Source: Agrocybe praecox
Lineage: Eukaryota; Basidiomycota; Agaricomycetes; Agaricales; Agrocybaceae
Assembly (NCBI GenBank): GCA_964017145.1
Contig: OZ024848.1
Span: forward strand, 198,501 to 262,500
Reading direction: 5' to 3'
Length of the DNA stretch: 64,000 nucleotides
Below the pieces are notes generated by a model that saw nothing but the letters and a program-made list of their open reading frames with translations, was not told the origin of the DNA and did no database searches. This document shows, in pieces, positions 25,554 through 39,122 of the stretch. The number at the start of each line of letters is the position of its first letter. Within the stretch, counting starts at the first letter, position 1. The translations under genes and the position numbers were made by a program.

Positions 25554-26171
25554 GTTGTTAGTGAGGGTAGTCAGAGAAAATCTTTAGAAGACAGCAATAA
25601 GAATGAACTAAATGAGGAGGAAGTTTCGTGACGCCGACGTCGCTGGACATGACGGTGGATCAAGGGGAAAGGCATTCCGCATCAGTCACTGCCAGAGCCT
25701 CAGTGCATCCGTGAATCTATTTATAGATGAGTCTTGGCCAGCGGTCTTGACTTTCTGCACTGTCGGTGCAATTCTGTCGACTCAATTGTCGACAAGTCGG
25801 AGTAATCATAATATTTGTTTCACTCTTCAAAGGAACGTAATCGGAAATTTGCAAGCTCAAGCGCAGCGCGGCAGCGCCAACTCATTAATTTATTGTATAT
25901 GCGGTAAAGGTAATACATTCAGATGGATGCAGTCATAAGTTAAGAGGTGCTCTAATAAAGATGGCATCATAAAGGGAGTTAGATGGGCAGTTGTTAGCTG
26001 CCCTTACCATCACGTCCAAAATCGTTTTACATACATGAAAAGAACTTGTGAAATCATACGCAATGTGAATAGGGTGTTATTCTGAGCGGATGTGGGATGC
26101 GATGTGAGAGTGCCGTGAAATCGTTACGATGAGGGGAGAACATGTTACATATATGTTCAAATAGACGGGGA

Positions 26172-28529
26172 TCAATCCTGGGTGAGAGGCTTCTCCTTTG
26201 ACTCATTGATACCCCAATCTTCGTCCACCTTCGTATGCAAAGAATAGTTTCGCATCAAGAAAGAAGCGAGGAGGCCAGCACCAGCAATTGCTGCCATGAC
26301 GTTCCACAGGAGCCCAAAGCTGTCTGCGAAAGCTTCCTGTACTTGGGCTAGCTCCGCTGGTGGAAGCGTGGAAAGCTGTGGGACGACGCTGATCGCTTGA
26401 CCGCCCTCTGAGAACTGTTCCAAAAATGCACTCGGAAGCTTCTTAACGAGCTGGTTCTGTACGATAACTCCTCCAATTGAGATACCGAGAATCTGCGTAT
26501 AATGTAAATCATCAATAAAACGCAAGGCAATAAAAATGAGACACACCTGTGTGAACTGACGCAAGAAGGAGAAGAACGCCAAGGCTTGAGCAACCGAGGT
26601 AACGGGCAATGGGGCAAGGATGGGGAAGTAGGTCGTTGCAAAAACGATACCAAATCCTGCAGAAGTGAGGACTTCATATCCTATCACCTTGGCCAAGGAT
26701 GTATCCGCATGTGTCGTGCCCAGTAGTGCAAGCCCAACGACGCAAATTGCCCATCCCGTCCACAGCTGCTCGCGGTAGCGTTTGGTAGTTGTGACGAGAA
26801 TACCGGATATCATGGCCAACGGCGGGGTAGAGAAGGATATACCGAAAAGAAGGACACCGGATCGGACAGGAGAGGCACCTTTGCAAGCTTGGAAGTAAAT
26901 TGGAAGGTAGTCTAAGAAGTATCCGTTTTAGAGTATGTTCAAATCGTAGAGAAGTTGCGTTTGAGAACTTACACACGATAGCAATGAAGGGTATCGGGAA
27001 TATGAAAACCTGGAGGTAGCTGATCACATTCAAATAAGTAATCAAAGCAGACGATAAAAGAAACCAGATTATCCATACCCGCTCAATGTTGTGCGATTCA
27101 TCATTAACTTTACTGGCAACTATAAAGAGTCAGACATGGTACACCATCAAGGAGAAATGCAATATACCAATGGCTGAGGACTCCATTTGTACTCATAGAT
27201 CATGAACGCTACAAGACCGACGCCTCCAATAATCAAGGGAGCTAAAACCTTTGCCGAGGTCCACGGGAAAGTTACACCTCCCCATACAAGACCTATGGTG
27301 AAGGAAACAACTCCTCCAGCAATTAGAACATTGCCACTATCAATAATAGATCAACATCAATCTTGAGTGAATATAAATTTCACATACACCCAGTCGAGCA
27401 TTTGCAAGCTTTCTGCCATAGACCTTCGAGGTGTTTTCAACTTAAGAGTGGTCACCAACATGCCGCCAGCGACTGCCGCAATTGGCAAATTGAGGTCTGG
27501 GTATAATCAGCTTGGATGTCGATAACAGACGGAATCAAGGAAAACATACAGAAGATCCACCGCCAACTTCCTTTCTGGGCCAAAGATCCGCCAGTTATGG
27601 GTCCAATTCCACTCGCCAAGCACCACGTCCTGGAGGATATACTAGTTAGTACGGGTAACAGAGAGATTGAGCCTGACAAACAGTTGCATAATCCCGTTGA
27701 AGGCCCCTCGCTCGCTCAGAGACACAATATCCGATAGAATAATTGCCGTGCTGCTGAAAATTCCTCCTCCTCCTGCTCCTTGGACAGCTAAATAAAATGA
27801 GACGTTTATGTATTTGCATGATATGGAAAGGAATTTGAAAACATACCACGACCAGCAATGAGCATAGCCATATTTTGGGATGCTCCGCAGAGGACGCTGC
27901 CAACTGAGAAAAGAAGCAGACTACCCATGAGGACGGGCTTCCTGCCGAGAATCTTTGAGGCCAGTGTTAATATTGTGCTTTACTTTATCACAAAAGAAAA
28001 TACGCTTACCTGTGCTAAAGCGCCCGTAACAGGCATGCAACAAGAAGCAGCCAGGTTATACGCAGTCGCCGCCCACACAAAGTCGACACCGTGAAGGCTA
28101 TTGACGATAATCGGTAGTGCATTTGAAACGATCGTCTGATTTTTCGGATAGGTTAGCTTGAGAGAAAGAGAGAGATTATCAACGGAGTGTACATACTCCT
28201 TCCAAGAATGCGAGAAAGGCTGCTACGTTGAGGCCGAGGATAATAAACCAGAAAGCCGCCCCGCGACCTTTTTTCTGTTCTATTTGTTTTTCTCCGTTGT
28301 TAGATTCAGAATCAATTAAAGTGGATGTGTTCTGGTCGAGAGACGACCTGGTTGGCGCCGGTATAGAAACGAAGTTGACTCCAGCATTATGATCATGACC
28401 GATTTTCTTTTCCACAGTACTATCGGTGATAGACGACATGGCCACTAGCGGGATATGCTCGACTTGTTTTTCTGCGGTACCTATATCAGTGGACGACGAA
28501 GTGGGGGACCGCTTCTCTAGAGACGACAT
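26172..28529 (-). CDS. MFS transporter, DHA2-type (14-helix) exporter
   Basis: Proton-coupled efflux pump of the plasma membrane, likely exporting a cluster product. ATG at 28529 opens a hydrophilic leader of about 100 residues rich in Ser/Thr/Glu, then AAFWFIILGLNVAAFLAFLEG (helix 1). Further exons give the ILGRKPVLMGS loop (motif A) and AVQGAGGGGI. Antiporter motif C follows as GIGPITGGSLAQKGSWRWIF, the last landmark before the DLNLP segment. The large final exons cover helices 11-14 and end in KEKPLTQD at 26172. I count roughly a dozen exons and saw no disabling change. Fourteen-helix assignment is from family similarity. Confidence 0.88.
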
Positions 28530-29387
28530 GGTTGGCGAAACAGAAACGAAAGCGAAGTGTTTGACAGCATCAGATTCATAAAGAAGGAGGTTACCACAAG
28601 CATTAACCGGCTACTGTAAAGCCCGTATGTCTGCTTACAATGGGGCATGCACGTGCCCCAGGTAAAATTATATCACTCTGACTCCGCCCATGAACATCGG
28701 GTACTTATATTTAGCACAGTTTGCCATAGCGGAGTACTCGTGTCTCGATTCTATACAATACGAGAGCGCTATGCCCCTGGGAGCCGAGATGAGGTTAAGA
28801 TGATACTAGCAACCGTTGCTGAGCAAAGGCAATGAGTCCAAACGGCGTACAAATTAGTGCTTGAAGAGACATCGTATACATCCTTATAGTCCTGCTAGCA
28901 TGCGCTGATCGAGACAAAGATCACTGGTCTAATCTTGTTTCGTTCTTTGTGGATTGTAACTGGATATTTTCAATTAACCCGTGTTACAAGTAGGTACTTG
29001 GTTTTAGGTATTGTGGGAGTGGCATTTGTCGGCCTAATATTCTCCGATAATGTCAACATGATCTATTTACCGCAGCTGATCGGGTTTGTATAATCATTGA
29101 TCAAGCTTTCAAACTTCGAGGTTCATTCAATTATCCTCAAGGGAACCGGCAGTGTCAGGCCGTACTATAGTGCCACACTTGGTATGTATCTATGTAGGCG
29201 CCTTGACTGTCGAGGCATTTTCAAGATCTGTGGTGTGACTTTCGAAATATCTAGAGACTAAGTCCAAGTGAGACTCCCTTGAGACATTGTCACTTAACTT
29301 TACACAAAGCGTATATTGATTTACAAAAGCCAAAATCAAGTCCCAATGTGAGCCTAGGCCTCTTATCGAATCAGTGACTTTCACGAC
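28530..29387. other. Intergenic, no gene recognised
   Basis: Contains the upstream region of the MFS gene and the 3' flank of DUF6534 copy c. Nothing else identified. Confidence 0.5.
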
Positions 29388-31312
29388 CTACGCCGTGTAA
29401 GTACTTTGTGTCTCTTCAAGATGCTTCTGCTAAGCTCGTCGGCGGCTACTCTTCTGTGCTGAAAACGGGATGTGTACATACCTTGTTATAATCATTGTTG
29501 ACCGAAGTTGCCGTTGTGATAGTGTTGTTATTATTGACTTTGAAGGTCGCCATTGGGTGACTTGAAGCGCCTTCAACTACACATACGTCTCTTCCTAGAC
29601 GTACCATCGATTGCCGCGAGTTCAGACTGAAATGTCCAAGTTGATTGTTGGCCCCTCTTTGAGCGAACGTTGCGAAAGATGGGACTTACATGGCCAGCAT
29701 TGAATTCGTGTAAACTGGGGGAAAGGGTAACTTCTAATAAGCGCCGATATAAACATTCTCCGTCAAAAGGCTTACGGTTTCCTACAACTTGAAAAATAGC
29801 TAAATATCGCAAGGTGGTAGGCTCCACCGATACCTAGTTTGAAAAGATTATCCAGGCCCTTCCATATTTACAGCATAGTAGACTATACTCACAAAGGCTA
29901 TGACGATAAGATCAAAAGCACTTCGATATATTTTTAGTAAGGATGATACACAACGCTTGAACCAGTACTTACCTCGTCAAAATTCCATTATTGATGGTGT
30001 ATACCATCAGTTTATTGATCATAGTCTCTGTACTATAGCATGAAAGAGCGTCAACATCGTGCCAGTACGTGTGGAGAGGTAACATGCTGACCTTTGAATA
30101 CCAGAACGTCCCCTGTGTAAATAAAAGGAGAGTGAAGCAGAGATCAAGATGTCTATAGCAGCGGATATTGCGAGCGCTGATTTGGCTATTTTCTATCTGA
30201 ATATCAGTACTCCTGGCATATCTGAAGATATAAAGTAAAGCAGCTTACATCCATATCGCTATGCGCGAACACTGCATAGAATTTGAGCTGGAATCTATGG
30301 CGGTATCATGTCTATGAATGTAAGCGACAAACGAGTACATATTATACGTACGATCTGACTTCAAGACCTAATTCACAGACGATAGGATTACTAGAACTTC
30401 TGATAGCACGAGAATTAACTTCGACGCTTACCGATACTCGTTCCTGATTTTAATCGGCGGTAAATGTACAGCGAAGCACTGCCCACAAAAACACTAAAAT
30501 CGTACCCAACGTCGCTAGAGCAAGAATGATCTAAAGTAAGGCATACATCAGATAACTGGATTTATTTGTTATTACGTTGAAAAGAAAGATAACCCACTAG
30601 AGGGATGACCAGAATAATGTTCTTATTGCTGACTGTGAGTAGTTAAGATAAGCGGTTCCAGAGAAGAGAGGAAAATATATGGTCACATACCAAGATAAAT
30701 CCGTCTGATGTAGAAGAGATGCACTACGAGTATAATTGCTCCCTGTGATTGGAGTATCAGACCTCAACTTAGAGTGCGATTAACAGCACAGACTCACGGA
30801 GGATACCAGGGTCATCTAAATGATAGATGTCATTTATTAAGCTCTCCTACATAATTTGTCATAGATGACGCCTACCGTAGCAGACCAGATAGCTATGCCC
30901 AATGCCTCAGGATTCATGTAGTTGCTTACGAGGTAGTAGTAGATGGCGTGAACGCTGAATGCCGAGTGAAGTGTCTCAAGAACTCTGTGTCAATTTCTAT
31001 GAGGTAGGATAAAAAGTGCTGGAACGTGAATGACTCACAGAAGCAATGCCACCTATGTCGAAATATGAACCAATACTAATTCAGGGAGAAATAAAATCAC
31101 TCACAGCCCACTTGATAACGATACTGTCTGAAGGATAGTTTTGGAAGTACAGGAATGCCTGCAAAACAGTCACCCCATATAGCCTGAAGGAAACGGATGG
31201 ATGAACGTTCAATCTCTTCCGAATAAAAGAAAAGAGAGTCAGCGTACATGGCAGAGAGCACGACACCAATAAGAAGAGCTCCAACAGTACCCGTTAGATC
31301 GACAGCGACCAT
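29388..31312 (-). CDS. DUF6534-family seven-helix membrane protein (copy c)
   Basis: ATG at 31312 begins MVAVDLTGTVGALLIGVVLS. It continues with LYGVTVLQAFLYFQNYPSDSIVIKWA. A VHAIYYYLVSNYMNPEALG region spans about 30890-30970. Then follow GAIILVVHLFYIRRIYLG, the GTSIG micro-exon and LNSRQSMVR near 29600. The predicted tail after the final intron reads QKHLEETQSTYTA and stops at 29388; this last exon is inferred. The N-terminus lacks the Pro/Thr extension of copies d-f and groups loosely with a and b. It sits between the exporter and the P450. Function unknown. Confidence 0.8.
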
Positions 31313-33085
31313 GATGATGGTTTCGATTATTACTTGAATCTAACGTCCGAGTGGGTTATAAAGACCTTTTATCTTTCCATATGGCGTATATGGATGGTTT
31401 TTTATCATACTATCATGATTTTTTGTACATCAAAATGGATGGCTCATTTGATGTTCACGACAGAACCTCGTTACTAGTTGCGATCTTTTCAAATTTGGAA
31501 AACGACGAAAATGTATGTTTGCATCCTTCGATAAGTGTATGTTTAGAAATTAGGGGCCTAACAATCAAAGCTAAATTACTGGTATGGGACGATGTTCTCA
31601 AAGCCATGGTGTGCCAAGGCTGCCACTGGATGCCTGAGAGGTGCTGGTGTGGTTTGTCGGGTATGTGACTTGCTGAGAAATACTTTGCTTGATGAAAGTC
31701 ATCTTCGAACTCTAAAAACAAAGCATCCTAAGAAGACGATGTCAATAAGATATCAAACTGAAACTGATTGGACTCGCTCCAACAAGACTGGAGCCTAGTC
31801 GATTAAAGCAAAGCAGAGCAATGCTTTTTCAAGCTCCACTGTCCGTGTCCAACACGGGGAAATTCTTTTTTACAACAGGAAATATTAGGAATCGTTAGTT
31901 GGTTAATTAGATGAGCTATATTCCCAGTAGTACCGGCGTTAATTTGTTTCCCTCTAAGATTCGTGACTATGTCCCCGCTTTCTCCAATTGTGTATTGATT
32001 CGTATCTCGTAATATCGTAGCATTTCATTCAATTCGGCAGGCCCAGGGGTCAGGACTCAGAAAAAATGGCCGTGATACGTGACTGCCGAATCGAATGAAA
32101 TGGTACAGTACTTACTTGAATACATGCTCCACAGCCCTCTGTTACCCACATTTTGAGCTCACCATTATGTTTAGCTACAATGTTTCCCCCCGTGCCGAAG
32201 GGAAGTGATTGGGAAGTGAGGTATCATGATCATGTATCGAATTTTCAGTGCACGGATTGTTGACACCCCGGGTCAGTATTACTATTTAGGACTCGGGACA
32301 CGTTACGAGACCTGAGAGAAACGAAGGAAACGTCTTAAGCTGATGGAGTTTTGGCTCCATTACCTGGTCACGCGTTGAAATCAGTTATATCCATTGCCGG
32401 TCATCGATATCATTGAGTCATGACTCATAATGCTCTAATTTAAGCACGTTATAAACTCCGCTCAAATCCTGACGGTCTCGTGTCCGCCGGTTCCGCTTGT
32501 CCCATAACCATCGAGTCCAGTAAATTACTATATTATGGTAATATAGTATTATTACTATGTAATTAAGCAAACGCACTTTTTGTGTACATTTAGTATCGTA
32601 TCCCGCGCGTCAAACTAGCATTGAGAACACAATGGGTACGGATAACCATCAAATTGTACCAGGCACTACCTCACGGTACCCGGTACTAACCAAAATACCG
32701 CGTACGTACCTCGCACAACACTGAGTCTGTGCCTCGACAAACGATGTAATTCTCTTCGTTTCAGTCATTTGTATTTGCCTGGGCCCTACATCCTTTCATG
32801 GAAACATGAACCGGAATATCGAAGTCATTTGTCTTTCCTCACCTTCCAATTTTCCCTGTTCAAACCTTCTTTACAAAATTTTAGAAAGGTACCATGTCAT
32901 ACCCTAAAGTCGAATCGAAGCGAAGCCGCAACTTGTTAAAGTGTCTAACAGGTGACCACAAAAGAAAAACATCTACACAGTGAAGCTTAAGAGTTAGAAT
33001 GTTGAAACGATGGGATCATATAAAACTTCTATGTTTATTGAGCGAAGCATTATGGACAAATAGTATAGTTCATGAAGAAAACGTC
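31313..33085. other. Intergenic; unrecognised ORFs and hairpins
   Basis: Plus frames at 31351-31668 (105 codons, Cys/Trp-rich C-terminus) and an opposite minus frame at 31455-31721 overlap; neither shows a known family. Structured elements: a 20-base inverted repeat at 32021-32102 and a perfect 10-base palindrome with 3-base loop at 32526-32548. A segment at about 32300-32510 resembles 40240-40660. Confidence 0.45.
32021..32102. repeat. 20-bp inverted repeat, 42-base spacer
   Basis: Left arm 32021-32040 (CATTTCATTCAATTCGGCAG) and right arm 32083-32102 are reverse complements with one mismatch. The arrangement could be a miniature inverted-repeat element or a small-RNA hairpin. It lies in an otherwise gene-free region. 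Confidence 0.7.
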
Positions 33086-35225
33086 TCAGTTCCAGCTATT
33101 GATGGTTTCCGAAACAAGATCCATCAAGTTCTGCGAGCGCGGGATTATACGACAACCGAACGGAAGCGGTTTGCTATAGCATACATTAGACCTACTGGTA
33201 GACAGAGGCAAAATAGAGATAGCTTACATGACAGAGCCTGAAGTATATTCAGTCGATGGAATAATTTCTGTTCCATCTTCTGCCAACTCAGGGAGAATCG
33301 TCAACGTGGAGAGGGTAGTTGCTACGAGCATCCAGAGTAAATTGTCGACGAGGTAATAGCCAGGGCAGCTCCTGTACAAATGCCGCCAACCCGTCAAAAC
33401 GACATTCGATTTGAGAAATTGGTATTGAAAACTTACCTGCGGCCATAGCCAAATACAAGTGGACGTGGGTCAGGAAGGTCTCCCTTCAAGAATCGGTCTG
33501 GGTTAAAATCTTCTGGGCGCTCATACGTATCTGTGGTATGATCCTTTAGAAACTATGATAAAGACCCGGATAATAAGATACCGACCTTCGTCATGAGTAA
33601 AAGCCCTAAATTTATAGGTAAATTCACGTTTCTTCTTTCGATTTAGATGCGAGCATAGGAGCTTACCATGCATTTGCCATAATCACAGATCCAGCAGGGA
33701 TGACTACACCCCGGTATACGTCGTCCACAATAGTGCTATGGGCGGCTTTCAAAAGTCGCGTAAATGACAAAGGCTCATAATGTCACATGAAGAAGCGCCT
33801 CACCTATTGGGGTCACCGGCCTCCATCGGAATAGTTCTTGGATGAGGCACTCGATGTAAGGCAGGTTGGGTTTATCTGCTAGCGTAGGAAGGCGACCCTC
33901 TTTTAGGACGGTATCCAACTCCTTTTGGGCTTTCTTCTGGACCTCAGGGTGTAGTGACATGGCGAGGAAGAAGGTCAAGATCATAGACACCGACTAAGAC
34001 GTTTCCAGGGTTGGTCTTCAGATACATGGAGGAACGGTCGAAATGACTTACTGTGTGAGTCCCTGCTGCGTACATGCCTCCAGCAGTCCACATAAGCAGC
34101 TCCTTCTCATCTTCTTCCATCACCATCGATTTACTTTCGAGATATCGCGAAACAAGGGACGGAAGAGCTGTTCCATTTGCCTAGAGAAAATATTCACTTA
34201 TGGAGGCATGCAAAAGTATAAAAATTGCTTACCATCTGGCTTGCGACCATGGTATACGGCTCTGACATCATCCTATTCAAAAGGCCACGGCATCTTGCTG
34301 CTTCCCTCTTGAAGTCGGCACCAGGCATCCAGTCAGGCACCTTTCGCACTGTTCGCGTTTAAATTTGGGACACATCAGCGATGGAACTTGGTAAATCTGC
34401 GGATCATACTGACGAATTGGCATAGCATCAACCAGGTACTTATTTGGGGAAATGACCTTCTCCACGTAGCTCATAACCTGCTCTGCTAGGTGCACAAACT
34501 TATCGTTCGTCCCTTTGACCTGGTAGCCATATCCGATTGTAAGGATGACCGAAGCGGCAAGTCTGATCGTTTTTGTTAGCAATTAGTCATACCATAGCGA
34601 AAGCAAGGTCATACCTGTGGGAGTCTTCCACGAAGTTCTTGGGATTTTGGCTGATCCTCTGAACATACTGAATAATCTCCTGCCTCTGCAAGTCTACGTG
34701 TTTCAAAACATTCGCTTGGCTGCACTCCGCGTGCATGATTTTCCTGGTCTTTCTTGTAGCATCACCGTATGCTTGGAAAAGGAGGGCCTTTCCGAAGCCG
34801 CACCTGAAAAAGGGATAGGTCAGTGAACTCTGAGGAAAAGGAGCACGTAATCTAGAACCAACAATTCTGCCATTGGTCTGGGAGGGCGCTCCGAGTATAT
34901 TGATGATCTCTTCTCGAACAGATCATGAGCAACCTCCCGTGAGTTGATAACGAATAGTCGGCGTCCGAAAATGACCAAAGGTATAACATCGCCTGAGTTT
35001 GTTGCAGCTATTGAACAAACAGCAGTGACCAAAGAACGAAACAGACGCACCGTATTCTTTTTTCCATTCCGCAAACTTTACAAAGGGCTGGTGCACAGGG
35101 ACCTGGAAGAGGTTGCCAACAATCGGCCACGTTGGCGGACCCTTGAATGCCAATCCAGGCTTTCGACGGCGCAGACTCCATAAAAACACAGCTGCCGCAA
35201 GGACGAAAGCGACCGTGACGAGCAT
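33086..35225 (-). CDS. Cytochrome P450 monooxygenase
   Basis: ER-anchored haem oxygenase, probably hydroxylating the cluster scaffold. ATG at 35225 starts a hydrophobic anchor (MLVTVAFVLAAAVFLW), then RRRKPG and the hinge GPPTWPIVGN. Visible landmarks are GFGKALLFQAYGDATRKTRK (helix C) and the I-helix oxygen-activation motif AAGTHT. ELFRW gives the K-helix E-x-x-R, and PEDFNPDRFL follows. The haem loop FGYGRRSCPG is split by an intron between its two Arg codons. The last exon (33173-33086) is supported by the splice joining SV to IKPLPFGCRIIPRSQ; without it the frame would stop at 33224. No disabling mutation seen. A decayed paralogue lies at 59130-59727. Confidence 0.93.
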
Positions 35226-37715
35226 GATGTTAAAGTTTGAGGAAAAGTTGGTTCAAGTCATTAGTGGTCGTATTATAAGGCTTTTGTTTCAAGCAGAGTA
35301 GCTGTACGTGATGCAAACACCATAGTTAGATATCATTATCGCTGCGACTTAATCATGTTATGATGGTTTGATTGACTCACTAGTTGGGCATATATAACCG
35401 GTGGGATATGTAACGACTACTGCTCCGGAGTTGTCCCCTTATCAAAACCCGGGTTACCTCTCCAATGCATCGCAAGCAAATCACCCGTTGGACGACAGGT
35501 TCGTCTTGACGCGTAGCAAGGAGCAGGCCGTTATCAAAAATTGAGAAGTATTTCAATCCCAGCAGACCGAGTAAATGATTGATGATCAATGATCCCGACT
35601 CCATCGCATAATCATTATGATATTAATATCAAAACTGTGCCGCAAAAGATCTAGAGAAGGTACCTTGCAAGGTCGGTTTTGCTCATATTGAACACGGAGT
35701 GCCTATGATGGTTGCTCAAACATCTGGCCCGCTCAAAATTAGTGACTGGGTCTTGAGCTTACGTCTCTTCCAGCGCGCGCGCCGCTTGCTATTCGGTCGC
35801 CGAAGATATTTTGGTTCTCTTCCGGTCGACTTTGTGGATCCTGGGATATTTTGGAACTCCGAAGTCCCAGCGGCAGTTTGCGGCGTCCCGGGTATCGTTT
35901 ACGTCGCTAGACGTTTTGTTCCTTGACTTAAGATAGCTCACCACTCAAATACTCCCGGAGATAGACACGCGGAGAGGTGACGGTTGACGTTGAAGCAGAA
36001 GCTTGAAGGTACATTTTGGTGTTTCTGCTTCTTCTACTAAGGTTAATGTTGTTGATTCATCTACGGGTAATAAACAAAAGCCTTTCCATATGCATTCGTC
36101 GCCTGCGCTTCTGGACGATGCGAATACTGCATCGTGCCAATCTTGAAAGAGGACGAACAACGCTGATAACTAGTAGATGGGGTTGGGTGCTAAGTAGAAT
36201 AATAATGACATCCTGTCTCCTATATAGGATTTCGTATACATCATTAGAATTTACGGTATACTGCACATTGCTTCAAAGAATCGTTTCAAGAGCCGTAACA
36301 TGAATAAGGTGGATATACAACTGGGTGAAGAGCGCCGGTCGGGGTAGAGGAGTGTAATATATCGGACGCCTTGAAATACAGCCGTATAACCCGAAACATA
36401 GGAGATCCTCCAAGTAAGGACGATGTAAAACATGTTTAGTCGATAAATCGTGGTCAGTCGTCCGTTTTCGAACAAAACCCCATGAGTATGAGCTGGTGGG
36501 AAATCGTTTTCCGCGCCAGCGACAAGACTAAGCAATTTGTCACTATAAGCTTCCGAATCGTTGGGAGTAAGCGTTCGCAGTTCAGCAAGAGCGGGGGGAA
36601 AGTACAATAACGAGACATAGCCATCGATGATAGTGGTCCAACTTGATGGCCCGATAAGGTCTACGATGGCAGAGGATAGTGGGAGAGGTCTAATGTTTGT
36701 AACACAACGCCACATTGAGAGCGCAGAGTAAAGGCCGCATCTGGTCGTCTTGCAAAGATGCAGAAAGTTAGCAAGACATCTCCACAACTGCCCGACTTTG
36801 AAACGTTCGATGGATAGAACTACAGAGCATAGAAACGTCAGATCCAAAAGAAGGATGGGCCGAATTTACTGGCGAAAAATCGAACAGCCCATTTTAAAAG
36901 GTTTTGTGGTCTGAAAAGACGTCGGATCTGGTTAGCGTCTTGAAATGGGACTGATAGGATAGTAAAGCGAAGTGAACATACCAGAACTTTAGACAGCGGA
37001 AAAGTATATACTGAGGTTAAGTGTACTATCTGTATCGTATGAGGACAAGCACTCGTCCAAGCACCCGTTGACGATGGTATGCAAGACGAGAGAAAAAGTC
37101 CGTCAAGTGAAGCAGGGGGGCGACTAGTGCGGCATAATTCAGGTCATCAGTTACACATGATCTATAGCAAGTAATTGGGGTGGCCAGCCAGCCACCCCAT
37201 CGATGAAGACAATACACCGAGGTGGAAGGAGCCGAAATAACCGCATCCATTAATGTATTAAAATGCAAGTACAAAGCGCACAAACAAGGAAAATCGTACC
37301 TTCGATTATGCAACGAAAGCATGCTTGGCTTTTCATACGATCTTTGAGTCCAGATTGATCATGAAAGTAAAATCCCTCCGCGCAAAGTAAAAAACTTTTC
37401 ATCAAGTGCGTTGTCGATTTACCGTATTCTCTAGGCCTATCCATACATCCATATCGTGGTATGTAAATGGCAAAAGTCGAGGATGCATAAAAAGGGAGGT
37501 ATGAACAGTGGGGAGATAGGGGAGCGGAGAAATAAGAGCAGACCCTACTATAAAATAAAAAAAGATCCGCGACGCGCTTGTTTGGCTGTGATTGTTAATG
37601 TGTTTTTTTATTTGTATTGTGGCAATTTTATTTATCATCATATTTCGGGCCGGGAAGCGTTCCACAGAAACTTGGGCCATGGTGATACAGCTTTCTATCT
37701 TGGAAAAAAATCAAC
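35226..37715. other. Intergenic; long unrecognised minus ORF
   Basis: The longest open frame is 198 codons on the minus strand (36251-36847). It is moderately hydrophobic and Cys-containing, without recognisable motifs, and overlaps other frames. No gene could be supported. Many short frames at 37026-37845 are likewise unsupported. Confidence 0.35.
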
Positions 37716-39122
37716 CTACAGCTTCGATCTTATTATTCTTCCTGGTTTGTCATTCCTGGATAGAATCTGGTACAACGCCTCCGCTAGCTGCGTCGGTCTT
37801 TCCTGTACAATCTGGACAGCAGTTAGTACGAACGGGTTGAGATAACTCTCGATGGGTCCAACTGACCATATGGCCGGCACCTTTGACTCGCGTCACGGAG
37901 GCAAACACTCTTCCTTTCTTCTGGCTGATAATCGAATCTTGGGCCTCACGAGAACTACCCATCATTGAGAAAAAGAAAGTCGAATCTGAAGGAAGATACT
38001 AACAACATATCATGTCTTGCGCCAAACACGAGATGGAACGGAATGATCCCACAAAGATGGCCAAGATGTTCGACGACCTTATATACAGTCTCCGTCTCTG
38101 TAAAGGTATGTGTCTCGTGTGCCGGATCGCAGCGCAAGATGACACCGGTTTTTCCTTTGTGAGTCGTAGTCGGCAGGCCGCGTAGACCATGAGCCTAGAA
38201 ATATTATTAGCAAGAAAACAATGAGGGTGAGTAGTTAACGCCACCGTATATCTCTCTAGAACGCGTGAGTCCCAAGTGCTCCAGGGAAGGCGGGATTTAA
38301 ACCACTCATATGCCGCCTGCTTGTTTTCCCAGGTATTTCTTCGGAACGGAGTCGTTTTTTCGACAATCCGGTAGGTGTCGGTCATTCGTCCAGCTACTTC
38401 TGGATCCCACATTGTGGGGTCTACTAGAACGACTCTGTCAAATAGCTTCTCGGGTTTATCGAACAAGGTTGTCATGAGCGTTCTGTTAAGATGGAAGGTT
38501 AGGTGGTGAGGGGGAAGAAAATGAAACGATGAGAACACACAATCCCACTGATCCGGCAGAATGTCCTACGAGCATTACTTTGTGTACGCCATCTTGAAGT
38601 TCACCGAGTAATCCAGACCTGTAAAGTTCATAAAATGCGTTTGTATAACTGCGGATTGCTTTGTTGAATGGAGAAATGAGGGAGATTAAGTGAACATATT
38701 CAGAGCACGATTGCAATGAGCCTACATACTGAGTGGCGTAGGTCTTCGTACAAGGATTTCCTCGTTAAGTTCTGCCGCTTCTCCATGGCTAGGATAGTCA
38801 AGGGACCACGCTTCTAATATTCGTGTAGCGCTCCTGTTCTCCTTGTCGAACTCGAATAGTGACTGCAATGTAGGCTCCCAGTGTTCCTTGTCTATCAGTA
38901 GAGTTAGGTATATCTCATGAGAATACTTAATAACCACATACGAAATCCCATCCCATGCGCCAAAAGGAGAATGGATCCAGGGTCGCTGGGGCGTCTTGTA
39001 GCCGACCCTGGACGATATCGATTCATAGTCGCCTTCAGAATATCTCCTTCGAACGCGGTGTCCAATACAAAATGATCAATGTGCAGTGCATCGCTTATCC
39101 TGTTCGGAACGCCTTCGGGCAT
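37716..39122 (-). CDS. Alpha/beta-hydrolase with peroxisomal SKL tail (copy 2)
   Basis: Paralogue of the hydrolase at 24154. Exons (minus): 39122-38942, 38891-38730, 38658-38541, 38482-38245, 38194-38004, 37954-37867, 37811-37716. They encode 357 residues with consistent phases. HGMG replaces HGSG near residue 56. The nucleophile elbow GHSAGS has Ser148, and the C-terminal GAGHM region has His325. It ends in RSKL, again a canonical peroxisomal signal. Exon lengths 162, 118, 88 and 96 equal those of copy 1. It lies about 2.5 kb 3' of the P450 start, in the same orientation; the pseudogene pair at 57-60 kb keeps a similar pairing. Likely acyl/thioester hydrolase in the same pathway (inference). 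Confidence 0.92.

Noticed and set aside
31351..31798. Opposed ORFs of 105 and 88 codons
   Set aside because: Both frames open over the same DNA, neither with known motifs; chance likely.
32526..32548. Perfect 10-base AT palindrome
   Set aside because: Too short and AT-only to distinguish from chance.
36251..36847. 198-codon minus ORF
   Set aside because: Longest unexplained frame, but no motif, start context or splice pattern supports it; kept only as a note.
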